Assembly: GCA_035606945.1 (NCBI GenBank)
Contig: DATNDR010000123.1
Coordinates: 19,564 to 83,563 of the forward strand
DNA length: 64,000 nucleotides
Source of the DNA: GCA-003244245 sp035606945
GTDB taxonomy: Bacteria > Actinomycetota > Actinomycetes > Mycobacteriales > Pseudonocardiaceae
Direction of reading: 5' to 3'
Shown: positions 37,616 through 46,231 of the stretch, in pieces
How the letters are laid out: every line of letters starts with the position of its first letter
Position numbering within the stretch: the first letter of the stretch is position 1
The notes under the pieces: generated by a model
What the model saw: only the letters and a program-made list of their open reading frames with translations
What the model was told of the DNA's origin: nothing
Database searches by the model: none
Made by a program: the position numbers and the translations under genes

Positions 37616-37861
37616 TCAGCAGGCGTTCTGGCTCGTCACGTTGCCTGCGCCGAGGCCGAGAACGCCAGCGCCAACACCGATCAAGTTGGTGAGGGCGTCA
37701 ACGTTAGTACCTTGGAGGCCCACGACGGCCTGCTGGCTGCACGAGTGGTTTCCACCACCGTCGCCACCACCGGTGTGAGCGAACAGGGACATCACGGTAC
37801 GGGAGGGAAGCAGTTCGGCGTGCTGCCCGTCGATCTCTGCGTAGCTCAATGCATCGAACAT
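37616..37861 (-). CDS. Array peptide F: leader-type N-terminus with two-Cys tail
   Basis: This 81-residue protein starts at an ATG seven bases after gaggagg. The family N-terminus is in register (Ser at position 20 instead of Ala). The tail has a Gly run, Cys41, a hydrophobic Gly/Val/Leu stretch (NLIGVGAGVLGLGAG) and Cys81 as the last residue. The Cys pair is 40 apart, as in peptide A. Gene F faces gene E across the IS701 relic. Confidence 0.75.
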   Translation of the reverse strand: MFDALSYAEIDGQHAELLPSRTVMSLFAHTGGGDGGGNHSCSQQAVVGLQGTNVDALTNLIGVGAGVLGLGAGNVTSQNAC

Positions 37862-37927
37862 TCAAATCCTCCTCGGAGTGGCCTACAAATGCCTCTTCGG
37901 AGTGGACTTCCGATTTGGCTAATTCAA

Positions 37928-37955
37928 ACCATAACAGCATGGAGTCGTCTGACAA
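37928..37955 (-). promoter_or_regulatory. Promoter-like element of peptide gene F
   Basis: On the minus strand TTGTCA (37955-37950), 16 bases, TATGGT (37933-37928). The flanks acgtggcgaatgcatg and tgaattagccaaatcgg give the clearest copy of the shared element. Confidence 0.68.
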
Positions 37956-38509
37956 CATGCATTCGCCACGTAACTTTGCATTGCATCACGGAGCCTAAAA
38001 CTGCTTTTTGACTACTGAGGCAGCAACGGCACGGCTACCGAGTTGTCGAGGCTTCGGTACCTATCGGGTGCCGCTCGGGAGCCTTCCCTACTGCCGTCGA
38101 CCCGTATGAGTACGGTCATCTGCGCTCGTCAGAGGCATACCTAGCGGGACGCCGCCGTGGCGGGGCGAGTACCGCGGGATCGGCGAGCCAGCGCAACCGG
38201 TACGAGCGACTACCGGTGTTCTACGGAGGAGATGCCCGCCACTTACGTAGGCTCACCGTCAGTGGCTACCTGAGGTTTCGAGGATCCGATACCGGTCCAG
38301 CCGGATACTCTCTTCACGACCACGTAGTGCCCTGCGGTTTCTAAGTGGATCGCAACGGCACCTCGGTGAGGTTGCTGGTGGTGTCAGCGGTCAGCTGGAG
38401 GCTTTATCGCCGGTGTCGCTGTTTCTGACTGTTGTCAGCCGTGGTGTGATCAGGATGCATCGAGATGGTTTGCCTGCGCCCTGGTTCAGGCGCGGCGATC
38501 TGCGATTGA
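37956..38509 (-). promoter_or_regulatory. Upstream block of gene F and island edge
   Basis: No gene is visible. Read on the minus strand, 38290-38050 repeats the sequence ahead of gene C. Similarity ends near 38340, which marks the right end of the peptide island before thpR. Confidence 0.5.
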
Positions 38510-39088
38510 TTATGTGCGTTTCCGCTGGTCTTCCGGTGCTATTCCGGAAAGTGGCCAGCCGATGATCGGCTCATGCAGCGCGGAACCACCAGACGCTGCG
38601 CCCAAACGGCTGCGCACCAGTGTCAGCTCAGTCGCGACCCATGGCGGGCCTTGCCAGGATGCCAGCCGCTGGACCAACGGTCGCAAGTCCGCGTCTCCAG
38701 GGGCCCGAGCCAAGGTCAGATGCGGCCGGTACGGCCGGTCCTCTACCGGCAGCCGGCAGCGACGGGCTGCGGCCGCTGCCGAGCCGGCCAGCCTGCGCAG
38801 CCTGTCGCGATCACCCTGTACGCCGGTCCACAACACCCGGCTCCCGAACCGGCCGCCGCCACCGAGGGATAACGACAGCGGTGGGTGCCGAGTGGCCGCC
38901 CGGTTGAGCCGGTGGGTCAGCTCGTCAACCACCTCATCGCCGACCTCACCGAGGAAGGCCAGCGTCAGGTGCCACTGCTCTGGGCGGTTCCACCGCAACT
39001 CGGGTGCCAGCTCGCGCAGTGCTGCGGTGGTGGTTCGCAGTGCCTCGACAACCTCGTCGGGTGGGGTCAGCGCAACGAACAACCGCAC
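38510..39088 (-). CDS. thpR: RNA 2',3'-cyclic phosphodiesterase (2H family)
   Basis: This 192-residue protein has both HxTx motifs of the 2H superfamily: HLTLAFLG near residue 40 and HLTLAR near residue 124. The N-terminus MRLFVALTPPDEV is the standard ThpR (LigT) opening. It opens 2',3'-cyclic phosphates on RNA ends in the cytoplasm. The 5' end overlaps the end of the monooxygenase gene by about 22 bases on the same strand, so the two are probably one transcript. Confidence 0.93.
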   Translation of the reverse strand: MRLFVALTPPDEVVEALRTTTAALRELAPELRWNRPEQWHLTLAFLGEVGDEVVDELTHRLNRAATRHPPLSLSLGGGGRFGSRVLWTGVQGDRDRLRRLAGSAAAAARRCRLPVEDRPYRPHLTLARAPGDADLRPLVQRLASWQGPPWVATELTLVRSRLGAASGGSALHEPIIGWPLSGIAPEDQRKRT

Positions 39089-40578
39089 GGCGCCATCGTG
39101 GCAGTCTCATGTACGAGGTATTCGGCGGCCCGGAATCGACGGGTGGCGCGGCGGAACCGCCAGGTGAACGTCGGCCACAGCGTGGTGTTGTGGCCATGGG
39201 CATCGAGGTACCAGCTGGCGCACCCACCCGTGGTCCACACCGTGCCCCGCATCCGCCGATGGATATCGCGGTTGTAGGCCGCCTGCGCTTCCGGCCGGAC
39301 CTCCACCGCGGCAGCCCCGGTACGCCGTAGGTGGCGCAGCGCGTCGATAGTGTAGGCCACCTGTGACTCGATCATGTAGATCAGCGAGGTGTGACCGAGC
39401 CCGGTGTTGGGGCCGACCAGAATGAACAGGTTCGGGAACCCGGCCACCGTCGTGCCGCGATGCGCCTGTGCGCCACCGGACCACACCTCGGCCAGGGCAC
39501 GGCCGTCCCGGCCATGAATCCAGCTGGCCATGGGCATGTCGGTGACGTGGAAACCAGTGCCGAAGACGATCGTATCAACGTGCCTGCGGGTGCCGTCGGC
39601 GGCCTGCACCCAGTCCGCGCCGACTCGGGCGACGGCCGACGTGATGACCTCGACATTGGGCCTGGTCAGCGCGGGCAGGTAATCGTTGGAGATCAGGATG
39701 CGCTTACATCCGATGGCGTAGTCAGGGGTCAGCTTGGCGCGCAGCTCGGGATCAGCGACCTGGCGGCGCAGGTGCGCACGGGCGGTCTTCTCGGCGATCT
39801 TGAGCAGCCGTGGATTGACCGTGAAGCCGGGCACCAACGCCTCGCGACCACAGTAGATCCCGGCGCGCACCAGCCGGTGCAGGCCGGGCATCGCCCGGTA
39901 CAGCCGCTGCTCGACGTCACCGATGCGCCGCTCGCCGCGCGGCATGACCCAGGCCGGGGTCCGTTGGAACAGCGTGAGTGAACCGACCGTGGGCTGGATC
40001 TGCGGGACGAACTGGATGGCCGACGCGCCGGTGCCGATCACTGCTACCTGCCGATCGCGCAGGTCGTAGTCCAGATCCCAGCGCGCCGAGTGGAATACCT
40101 TTCCCTGAAACGTATCCAGCCCAGGAAGACTCGGGATCTTCGGTTCGGACAGCGGACCGGTTGCGGTGATCAGCACGTCGCAGGTCAACTGGCCGCGGTT
40201 GGTGCTGACCTGCCAGCAGCGCCGGAGGTGGTCCCAGGATGCGGCCAGCACCTCATGATGGAAGCGGATGCGCGGTGCCAGCCCGTAGCGCTGCGCGCAG
40301 TGCCGTAAGTAGTCCCAGATCTCTTGCCGGCCGGAGAAGCTGCGACTCCAGGACGGATTGAGTTCGAACGAGAACGAATACAGCGCCGACGGCACGTCGC
40401 AGGCGCAGCCCGGATAGCTGTTGTCTCGCCACGTTCCGCCCACGTCGGCAGCCCGTTCCAGCACCACAAAATCGGTCATTTCGTGCTGCTGAAGTCTTAT
40501 TGCCATGCCCAGTCCGGCGAATCCCGCGCCGATGATGATGACGTGATGGTGGGTCTGTTCACCCACGACCGCTCCCAT
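39067..40578 (-). CDS. Flavin-containing, Baeyer-Villiger-type monooxygenase
   Basis: This 503-residue protein has the FAD Rossmann motif IIGAGFAGLGMA near residue 15 and the NADPH motif VIGTGASAIQF near residue 185. The BVMO fingerprint FQGKVFHSARWD is between them. WRDNSYPGCACDVPS is typical of the group. It inserts oxygen next to a ketone or oxidises a heteroatom using NADPH and O2. The substrate is unknown. It is upstream of thpR. Confidence 0.92.
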   Translation of the reverse strand: MGAVVGEQTHHHVIIIGAGFAGLGMAIRLQQHEMTDFVVLERAADVGGTWRDNSYPGCACDVPSALYSFSFELNPSWSRSFSGRQEIWDYLRHCAQRYGLAPRIRFHHEVLAASWDHLRRCWQVSTNRGQLTCDVLITATGPLSEPKIPSLPGLDTFQGKVFHSARWDLDYDLRDRQVAVIGTGASAIQFVPQIQPTVGSLTLFQRTPAWVMPRGERRIGDVEQRLYRAMPGLHRLVRAGIYCGREALVPGFTVNPRLLKIAEKTARAHLRRQVADPELRAKLTPDYAIGCKRILISNDYLPALTRPNVEVITSAVARVGADWVQAADGTRRHVDTIVFGTGFHVTDMPMASWIHGRDGRALAEVWSGGAQAHRGTTVAGFPNLFILVGPNTGLGHTSLIYMIESQVAYTIDALRHLRRTGAAAVEVRPEAQAAYNRDIHRRMRGTVWTTGGCASWYLDAHGHNTTLWPTFTWRFRRATRRFRAAEYLVHETATMAPCGCSLR

Positions 40579-40844
40579 CTAGAAACGCGTGTCCTGACCG
40601 TAACATCACCGATGTCCAGCGGGCTCGGGACAGCTCCAACCGACTGGCGTAGCCGCTTACCGCTGGCCACCGCAGCCCCGCTATCGACGGACTGAACCCC
40701 GCCGACCAGTCGGCGCAGGAGGGCCGCCGCCGGACGCCGCAGCGGCCGCGCCTGCGCCACACGACAGGGCTCTCCTGGTACTCCTTATTCCCAGCGCCGC
40801 TACTTCCTGCCGCGGCTGACCACAGCGGACTTCGAATCCGCCCA

Positions 40845-41501
40845 ATGCGCAATCCGCAGGTAAACGAGGGGAGATCGACCCCGGTGGCACCCGAATCGCT
40901 CGTCGAGGCCCGCGGGACCGTGTCCGGTCCTCGGATTTGGGCCCCAGACACCGTCGAGGTCCTGTCCGCGCCCGATCACCTCGCCCAGGCTGCTGCTAGC
41001 GCGCTGGGTTGGGACGGCGTCGTGCTGCCGCCGATGGTGTTGCTCGGCCGCCGGGTGGTGGTTGTCGCCCAGCTACTCGGCGATGTGCACGAGTACCGGA
41101 TGAGTGCAGGCTGGCGCCCGGTGACCGACCGGGTGTCGGTATCCACCTGGGACTGGCCCGAGATGCGGCATCTCGTGCCACCGCCCGCGGTCCGCCTGGC
41201 CGGCATCATCGCGCCCGCGCGGCACTGGCGCACCGGACTCACCGGCGCCGCGCCGTTCGCCGGGCTGTGCCCGACTGCGCTGCTACTGCCGGCGCACATC
41301 GCTCGCAACGTGGAGTGCCTCACCCACGTGGAGTACTACGGCCCCACCGTGCTGGCCGCGGCCGGCCCCCACGACGTCGACCCCGACGCTGTCGACGTGG
41401 TGCACGCCGGGCGCGCCCGTGTGGTCGCGACCACACCGCTGACCACCACTACCCGGTGGGTGCACGAGATGGTCTACGACCGCCTGCTCGCTACCCGCTA
41501 G
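40845..41501 (+). CDS. Hypothetical protein
   Basis: This protein of about 218 residues has no motif I recognise. It contains VVVVAQLLGDVHEYRMSAGW, several Trp/Pro-rich turns and a C-terminal helix (RWVHEMVYDRLLATR). There is no signal peptide or membrane helix. GC-rich third positions and even composition support a real gene. The start is uncertain: ATG 40845 or GTG 40884. Confidence 0.55.
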   Translation: MRNPQVNEGRSTPVAPESLVEARGTVSGPRIWAPDTVEVLSAPDHLAQAAASALGWDGVVLPPMVLLGRRVVVVAQLLGDVHEYRMSAGWRPVTDRVSVSTWDWPEMRHLVPPPAVRLAGIIAPARHWRTGLTGAAPFAGLCPTALLLPAHIARNVECLTHVEYYGPTVLAAAGPHDVDPDAVDVVHAGRARVVATTPLTTTTRWVHEMVYDRLLATR

Positions 41502-41546
41502 CGACTACGCGGAGGCTGACGGCCGGCCCCGGGTTGAGTCGCAGTG

Positions 41547-41972
41547 TCAGCCCGGCACGAGAGCGGTGACGGCGGCTGTGTCGAGGGGATCGACCCGGCG
41601 CAGGCCGGCGAGCCCGGCGCAGGTCCGGTCGGTCGTCACGATCACGTCGCATCCGGCGTCGATGGCGACCGCCGCGTGCAACCGATCGGCCATTCCCAGA
41701 CCCGGCGACTCGGTTTCCAGCGCGGTTTGGAGGTGCTGGGGCGTCACGCTGAGCAGGACGGGGAACAGTTCGCGAGCAATCCGGGCCGTACCCTTCGGCA
41801 GCGGCGGTCGGCCTCGATATTCCAGATGCCATACCTCTTCGATCACGAGGACGGAGGTCGTCGCTAGCAGACGCCCTTCTGCCACCCATGACATGATCTC
41901 TGTGCAGGCTGGTCGCTGTGGTGCGTCGTAGCGGGTGTAGGCGATCACGGCGGTATCGATGAAGGCGAGCAC
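41547..41972 (-). CDS. PIN-domain toxin (VapC-like)
   Basis: The GTG at 41972 begins a typical PIN domain: LAFIDTAVIAYTRYD with the first Asp, VIEEVWHLEY with the conserved Glu, and a C-terminal acidic group in MADRLHAAVAIDAGCDVIVTTDR. It has 141 residues, normal length. VapC toxins are Mg-dependent RNases, often cutting tRNA. The partner frame upstream on the same strand looks like its antitoxin. Confidence 0.85.
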   Translation of the reverse strand: MLAFIDTAVIAYTRYDAPQRPACTEIMSWVAEGRLLATTSVLVIEEVWHLEYRGRPPLPKGTARIARELFPVLLSVTPQHLQTALETESPGLGMADRLHAAVAIDAGCDVIVTTDRTCAGLAGLRRVDPLDTAAVTALVPG

Positions 41973-41976
41973 GCCG

Positions 41977-42237
41977 ATCAGCTCGGGGGATGAGCTTGTC
42001 GACGTGAGTGTCGAGCAGCGCCTCCAGTGCTTCCGGGGCCGGCCCACCGGGCACGACGGGGAGTGCGTTGAACCGGGCCCAACTGGCTCGCCGCAGCGGT
42101 GCGCGTGGATGCGGGAACGCCTGGTTGATGGCCTCTTGCACCAGTTCCACCACCGGCACGCCTTGAACGCGCGCGAGCTCACGCAGATGCGCGGCCTGCT
42201 CAGCTCGCAGCAAGATCTGCAACCGCTCCATCGGCAT
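41977..42237 (-). CDS. Putative VapB-type ribbon-helix-helix antitoxin with no in-frame stop before the toxin
   Basis: The frame from ATG 42237 (or 42231) codes for MERLQILLRAEQAAHLREL then VQGVPVVELVQEAINQAF, a CopG-like ribbon-helix-helix start. A tail EALEALLDTHVDKLI follows. The frame does not stop at the toxin start; it stays open, in a different frame, through the whole toxin gene to 41491. A TGA at the expected place exists only in the third frame. I give the recognisable part. A frameshift in this strain or in the sequence is likely. Confidence 0.5.
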
Positions 42238-42304
42238 ACACACAGCCCACACACTGCCCGAAGCTCACCGGCGCCAGGGCGGCTGGCCTGCCAGGCTCGA
42301 CGGT

Positions 42305-42645
42305 GTGCGCATCCTTTTCACCGTTACGCTCCGGCACGGGTTCATGTTGCCGGTCGTGCCCTTGATGTGGGCAGCGCGAGCGGCAGGGCACGAGATCCTG
42401 GTCGCCACGACGTCGGACATGACCGCGGTGGGGGCTCAGGCGGGTCTGCCGGTGGTGGACGTGTTCCCGTACCGCGACGTGTGGCAGAGCTGCTCACCGC
42501 CGTATCCGGCAAAGCCGACGCGGCGCAGCTGCCTGAGGAGTACCGGCTCGCCGCCGCCGACGGCAATCCGTTCGGGCTGTTCACCCTGACCATGACCGAG
42601 GGCACCATCACCGCCGGCCGGGCGTTCGGCGCGTGGGGCTGTCCC
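42305..42645 (+). pseudogene. Truncated, frameshifted glycosyltransferase (GT1, macrolide type)
   Basis: The first 60 codons read RILFTVTLRHGFMLPVVPL, AARAAGHEILVATTSD and AGLPVVDVF, the N-terminus of nucleotide-sugar glycosyltransferases acting on secondary metabolites. Near 42480 the frame shifts to one reading VAELLTAVSGKADAAQLPEE, and homology stops near 42640. The donor-binding C-terminal domain is missing. Confidence 0.75.
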
Positions 42646-42717
42646 TGGATCCACGAACCGCAGACGCGGCGGCGGCCGCGATCAACGGTACCCCCTACTG
42701 CCTGCGGAAATAACTGT

Positions 42718-42752
42718 GGGGCGGGGCCGTTCCTCTCGAACGACCCCGCCCC
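42718..42752 (+). terminator. GC-rich hairpin after the glycosyltransferase relic
   Basis: Arms ggggcggggccgttc and gaacgaccccgcccc form a 15-base stem with one wobble around a five-base loop. It may be the original terminator of the lost gene. Confidence 0.7.
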
Positions 42753-43173
42753 GTTGAGGGTGCCTGCGCGACACGCGTCCGGCGCCGGACGGGGGATCTC
42801 CCGGGGCCTGCGATGCACTGGATTAAGTCACCAGGGCACCGGGCGGTGGGATCCGGCGGTCATCAGACCAACGTTGACGGTGACAGTCGGTCAGGCAACG
42901 ACGGTCACCGGCGCGGCACTCCACTCGGTGAAGAGCAGGACTATGGAGTTGTGGCGCTCCCACCGGCGGCGCGCGGGGCGTGCAACGCCGCCGGCAGGAG
43001 TGTTCGGTTGTGGCCGGCGATCCTTCGACATCTCGGTCGGGGGCACGGACGTTCGCCGGATCACCGGCCACATGGCGGCTGCTCAGCCTTCGTGGATGGG
43101 GGGGAACCCACGAACAGTGACGAGTCCGCCAGCTCTATTGAATTGTGGTGGTGGCGGCAGTAGCAGGCGGCCG
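42753..43173. other. Gene-free stretch
   Basis: Open frames here are out of step with each other and show no family resemblance. It looks like decayed sequence next to the glycosyltransferase relic. Confidence 0.4.
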
Positions 43174-43602
43174 TCAGCGCGCGGCAGCGGCCCCTGCGGC
43201 CCCTGCGACGATTGCCGCAGGGAACATGGATGCCGGCTGACGCACCTGCCACCCGCTTCGATTGGCCTTGAGCCGGGAGAACAGCGACCCGGAGGCCGTA
43301 GTTTCCGCGGAGACGGCCTGCGAAGGCACGGTCTCCGCGGAAATGAGGTGCTCATGTGCGGCTCGCCACACACTGCACGACGCCGCACGAGATCGCCAGT
43401 GGCCCGAGCATTCCGGACACCGGCCCCGAGAATCCGGTGCATGGGAAGCGAGCAGAGCCCGCCACCCATGGGTCAATCGGGGCAGCTCACTGCGTGCGAC
43501 CGACAGCAGAGAACCATTGTCGGCGCTGTTTGCCAGCTCGTCGAGCATGTCGAGCCGCTCCCACACAGCCTGCCGGAGGATCTGGCCCAGAATCTGGTCC
43601 AC
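43174..43602 (-). CDS. Hypothetical actinobacterial protein with CxxC motif
   Basis: This 142-residue protein starts at a GTG with gtggag nearby. The core reads LPRLTHGWRALLASHAPDSRG then RCPECSGHWR and CSVWRAAHEHLI, a pattern seen in short uncharacterised proteins next to XRE regulators in actinomycetes. Three Cys and a His could bind zinc. The last 55 residues are low in complexity and may be a read-through tail. It is divergent from the XRE-TPR gene. Confidence 0.6.
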   Translation of the reverse strand: MDQILGQILRQAVWERLDMLDELANSADNGSLLSVARSELPRLTHGWRALLASHAPDSRGRCPECSGHWRSRAASCSVWRAAHEHLISAETVPSQAVSAETTASGSLFSRLKANRSGWQVRQPASMFPAAIVAGAAGAAAAR

Positions 43603-43908
43603 CTCGCAACTCCACCCTTCCGCGCTCGGTTTGCGGGACTAGAGGTTTGCGCTCCAGCCGCATCCCGAGAACTACAGTCCCGAGAAAGTCGCCACAGACG
43701 ATCGAGAAGTGGCGCTCGAACAAGGTAGGCAGAGCGGGGGGCTGGATTAAACCGGCCATGGGGTGTGCTGCGCTGATCGGCCGTGCTATGACGGTGAGCG
43801 GCACATTCTGATAGGCAGCGCCGATCAGCTTGGCCGAAGTGCTCTTCACCAGCGACGACCAGCATGCCTACTCTGCACACGTCGCCCGTCGGACGGCAAG
43901 GGGGCGAG

Positions 43909-45276
43909 ATGAACACGACCGGTCAGCACGACGCCCGGCTATCTCTGGAGCGGTGGAACGAGCCGGAGATGAAGCGTGCGCTGGCCGATCGCGACATCAG
44001 CTCGGTTTACCGCCTACTGAGGCGGGTAGGTATCTCGCAACGGCACATCGCAGCATTGACCGGGCAATCCCAGTCCGAGGTTTCGGAAATCCTCAAGGGT
44101 CGCCAGGTCATGGCCTACGACGTGCTCGCGCGGATCTCCGATGGTCTCGGTATCCCCCGCGGGTACATGGGCCTGGCCTACGACCCGGCGACGGCAACGA
44201 GCATGGTCGGACTCCCCGACGATGCGGCGGCTGAGGAGGACGAGTCGGTGAAGCGCCGGAAGCTCCTGGCGCATGGAGCTGCCGTGATGTTCGGCACCGC
44301 AGTGCTGGGGGCAGACCGTGGGCAATGGTTGCCCAGCCCAGCTCAAACGCCCGCACCGAGCAACATCGGTATGACGGACGTCAAACAGGTCGAGGCGGCC
44401 ACCAGGGCTATGCGCGCTCTGGACTACCAGTTCGGCGGCGGGGCGTGCCGGGACGCGGTCGTGGCCCAGTTGTCCTGGGCCCAGCGCCTGCTGGGCGCGT
44501 CGGGGAGTGAAGAGGTCCGCCTGCGGCTGTTTCGAGCTCTGGGCGATCTGCAGAATCTGGCCGGCTGGACGACTTTCGACGTCGGGTTGCTGGATTCGTC
44601 ACGCAGCCACTTCGCGACTGCGCTGGAGTTCGCCAAGCAGTCCGGCGACTCGGGCCTGATGTCCAACATCATGTACCGGATCGGCCGGGTCTACCTGCAC
44701 CACGGCGAGCCCAACGACGCGCTCAAATGGTTCCAGCTAGGTCAGATCGCCGCGCAGGACTCCGGGTCCGAGTTGGCTGTCGCGGTGCTGTGCGGCAATG
44801 AGGCGTGGGCGTACGCGATGATGGGCGACGACGTGCAGGCCAAGAAGCTGCTCGGGCGCTCCCGCGACGAGCTGGCCAGGGCGAATCTGAGCGAGGCGCC
44901 GGACTGGGCGAGGTTCTACAACGATACCGACATGTACGCCATGATCGGCACCGTACACAACGAGCTGGCCGCCTTCGACCCGCGCCATGCGGCCGTCGCG
45001 ATTCCCGCCTTCGGCCAGGCCCTGGCCCGCTACGACGACATGATGGGCCGCAGCGCGGCGTTCACCCTCACCATGCTGGCCACTGCGCACCTGCGCCAAG
45101 GCGATGTCGACCATGGCGTGCACGTCGGCCGGAAGGCTTTGGTGGCGGCGTCGACGGTGAAATCCAGGCGGGTGACCGACCGGCTCAAGCCACTGGAGAT
45201 CGAGGCCGCGCGACGGTCCACCAATCCCGAGTCCCGCGAGCTTTCGTACCTCATCCGGCAGCAGCGAAGCGTCTGA
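43909..45276 (+). CDS. XRE-family regulator with TPR-like C-terminus
   Basis: The ATG at 43909 has gggggcgag just upstream and gives 455 residues. An HTH at about residues 38-85 reads ISQRHIAALTGQSQSEVSEIL. A short linker (KRRKLLAHGAA, Ala-rich) is followed by about 300 residues of helical repeats (YRIGRVYLHHGEPNDALKWF) like TPRs. This architecture is common in actinomycete developmental or signalling regulators. A phosphotransferase gene follows 14 bases later, so the two are probably one operon. Confidence 0.85.
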   Translation: MNTTGQHDARLSLERWNEPEMKRALADRDISSVYRLLRRVGISQRHIAALTGQSQSEVSEILKGRQVMAYDVLARISDGLGIPRGYMGLAYDPATATSMVGLPDDAAAEEDESVKRRKLLAHGAAVMFGTAVLGADRGQWLPSPAQTPAPSNIGMTDVKQVEAATRAMRALDYQFGGGACRDAVVAQLSWAQRLLGASGSEEVRLRLFRALGDLQNLAGWTTFDVGLLDSSRSHFATALEFAKQSGDSGLMSNIMYRIGRVYLHHGEPNDALKWFQLGQIAAQDSGSELAVAVLCGNEAWAYAMMGDDVQAKKLLGRSRDELARANLSEAPDWARFYNDTDMYAMIGTVHNELAAFDPRHAAVAIPAFGQALARYDDMMGRSAAFTLTMLATAHLRQGDVDHGVHVGRKALVAASTVKSRRVTDRLKPLEIEAARRSTNPESRELSYLIRQQRSV

Positions 45277-45290
45277 CGAAACGGAGGGCC

Positions 45291-46190
45291 GTGACGGCGC
45301 TGTCCCTTAGCTGTGACGAGCGGCTCATCGCTGGGTTGCGGGCGGTGTGCGCCGACCTCGGCCTGGACCCGTCCGGAGCCCGGTTGCTGCGCAACGTCAA
45401 CAACGCGGTCTTTCGGCTGCGCCGGGATCCGGTGGTGGTCCGGCTGGTCACGTTGCCCTCCTACATCCCGCGGGCCAAGCTGGTGGTGGCGGCGGCGACG
45501 GTGTTCGCCGAGCACGACGTGCCGGCGATCCGGTTGCTGCCCGGTGTTCCCCAGCCAGTGCGGGTCGGGGAGTACGTGGCAACCGTGTGGCAGGCAGTCC
45601 GGCCGACCGGTCCCCGACCCGGCGGTGTCGATCTGGCGAACCTGCTGCGCGCGGTGCATGCGGTGCCGTTACCCTGCCGGGGCTTGCCACGGTGGGATCC
45701 CCTCACCGATTTCGACAACCGGGTGCGGCACACCCTGACGATGTCCACGGCCGACCGGAGTTTCCTGCTGGGCCGCAGCGCGGAGCTGGCCGCCGCGGTG
45801 GCCGCCCTGCCGTTCCCACTCCCGACTGCGGTGCTGCACGGTGACGCGCATCTCGGAAACGTCATACCCGGGCCGGACCGCCCGGTGCTGTGCGACTTCG
45901 ACTCCTGCGCCGTAGGACCACCGGAGTGGGACCTGACCCCGGTGGTGGTAGGGAACGTGCGGCTCGGTAAACCCGCCTCGCACCAGCGGGATTTCATCGA
46001 GGCTTACGGGTTCGACATCCGCGCCTGGGACGGCTTCGAGGTGCTGCACGGTATCCGTGATCTCAAGCTGATCGCCGGCGTGTTCCCCCGAGCCGGTTCG
46101 CCGCCTGCCGTGCAGGCCGAGTTCGACCGCCGGATGGCCAGCCTGCGCGCGGGCAGGCGGTTCGAGCGTTGGCGGACCGTCCGGCGCTGA
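45291..46190 (+). CDS. Aminoglycoside phosphotransferase (APH)-family kinase
   Basis: The GTG at 45291 has ggaggg five bases upstream and gives 299 residues. Brenner's motif is HGDAHLGNVI and the metal-binding motif is CDFDSCAVGPPEWDL. It phosphorylates a hydroxyl of a small molecule; the substrate may be an antibiotic or a metabolite. Genes of this type often follow XRE-TPR regulators in actinomycetes, which suggests a shared signalling or self-protection role. Confidence 0.85.
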   Translation: MTALSLSCDERLIAGLRAVCADLGLDPSGARLLRNVNNAVFRLRRDPVVVRLVTLPSYIPRAKLVVAAATVFAEHDVPAIRLLPGVPQPVRVGEYVATVWQAVRPTGPRPGGVDLANLLRAVHAVPLPCRGLPRWDPLTDFDNRVRHTLTMSTADRSFLLGRSAELAAAVAALPFPLPTAVLHGDAHLGNVIPGPDRPVLCDFDSCAVGPPEWDLTPVVVGNVRLGKPASHQRDFIEAYGFDIRAWDGFEVLHGIRDLKLIAGVFPRAGSPPAVQAEFDRRMASLRAGRRFERWRTVRR

Positions 46191-46231
46191 ACTAGTGCGC
46201 TGGTCGAGCCGGGCGTCTACTGTCGAATTTT

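Noticed and set aside
41959..43728. A 589-codon open frame on the plus strand
   Set aside because: It runs antisense through the antitoxin, through the glycosyltransferase relic and through a hypothetical gene. Only the short glycosyltransferase piece shows homology.
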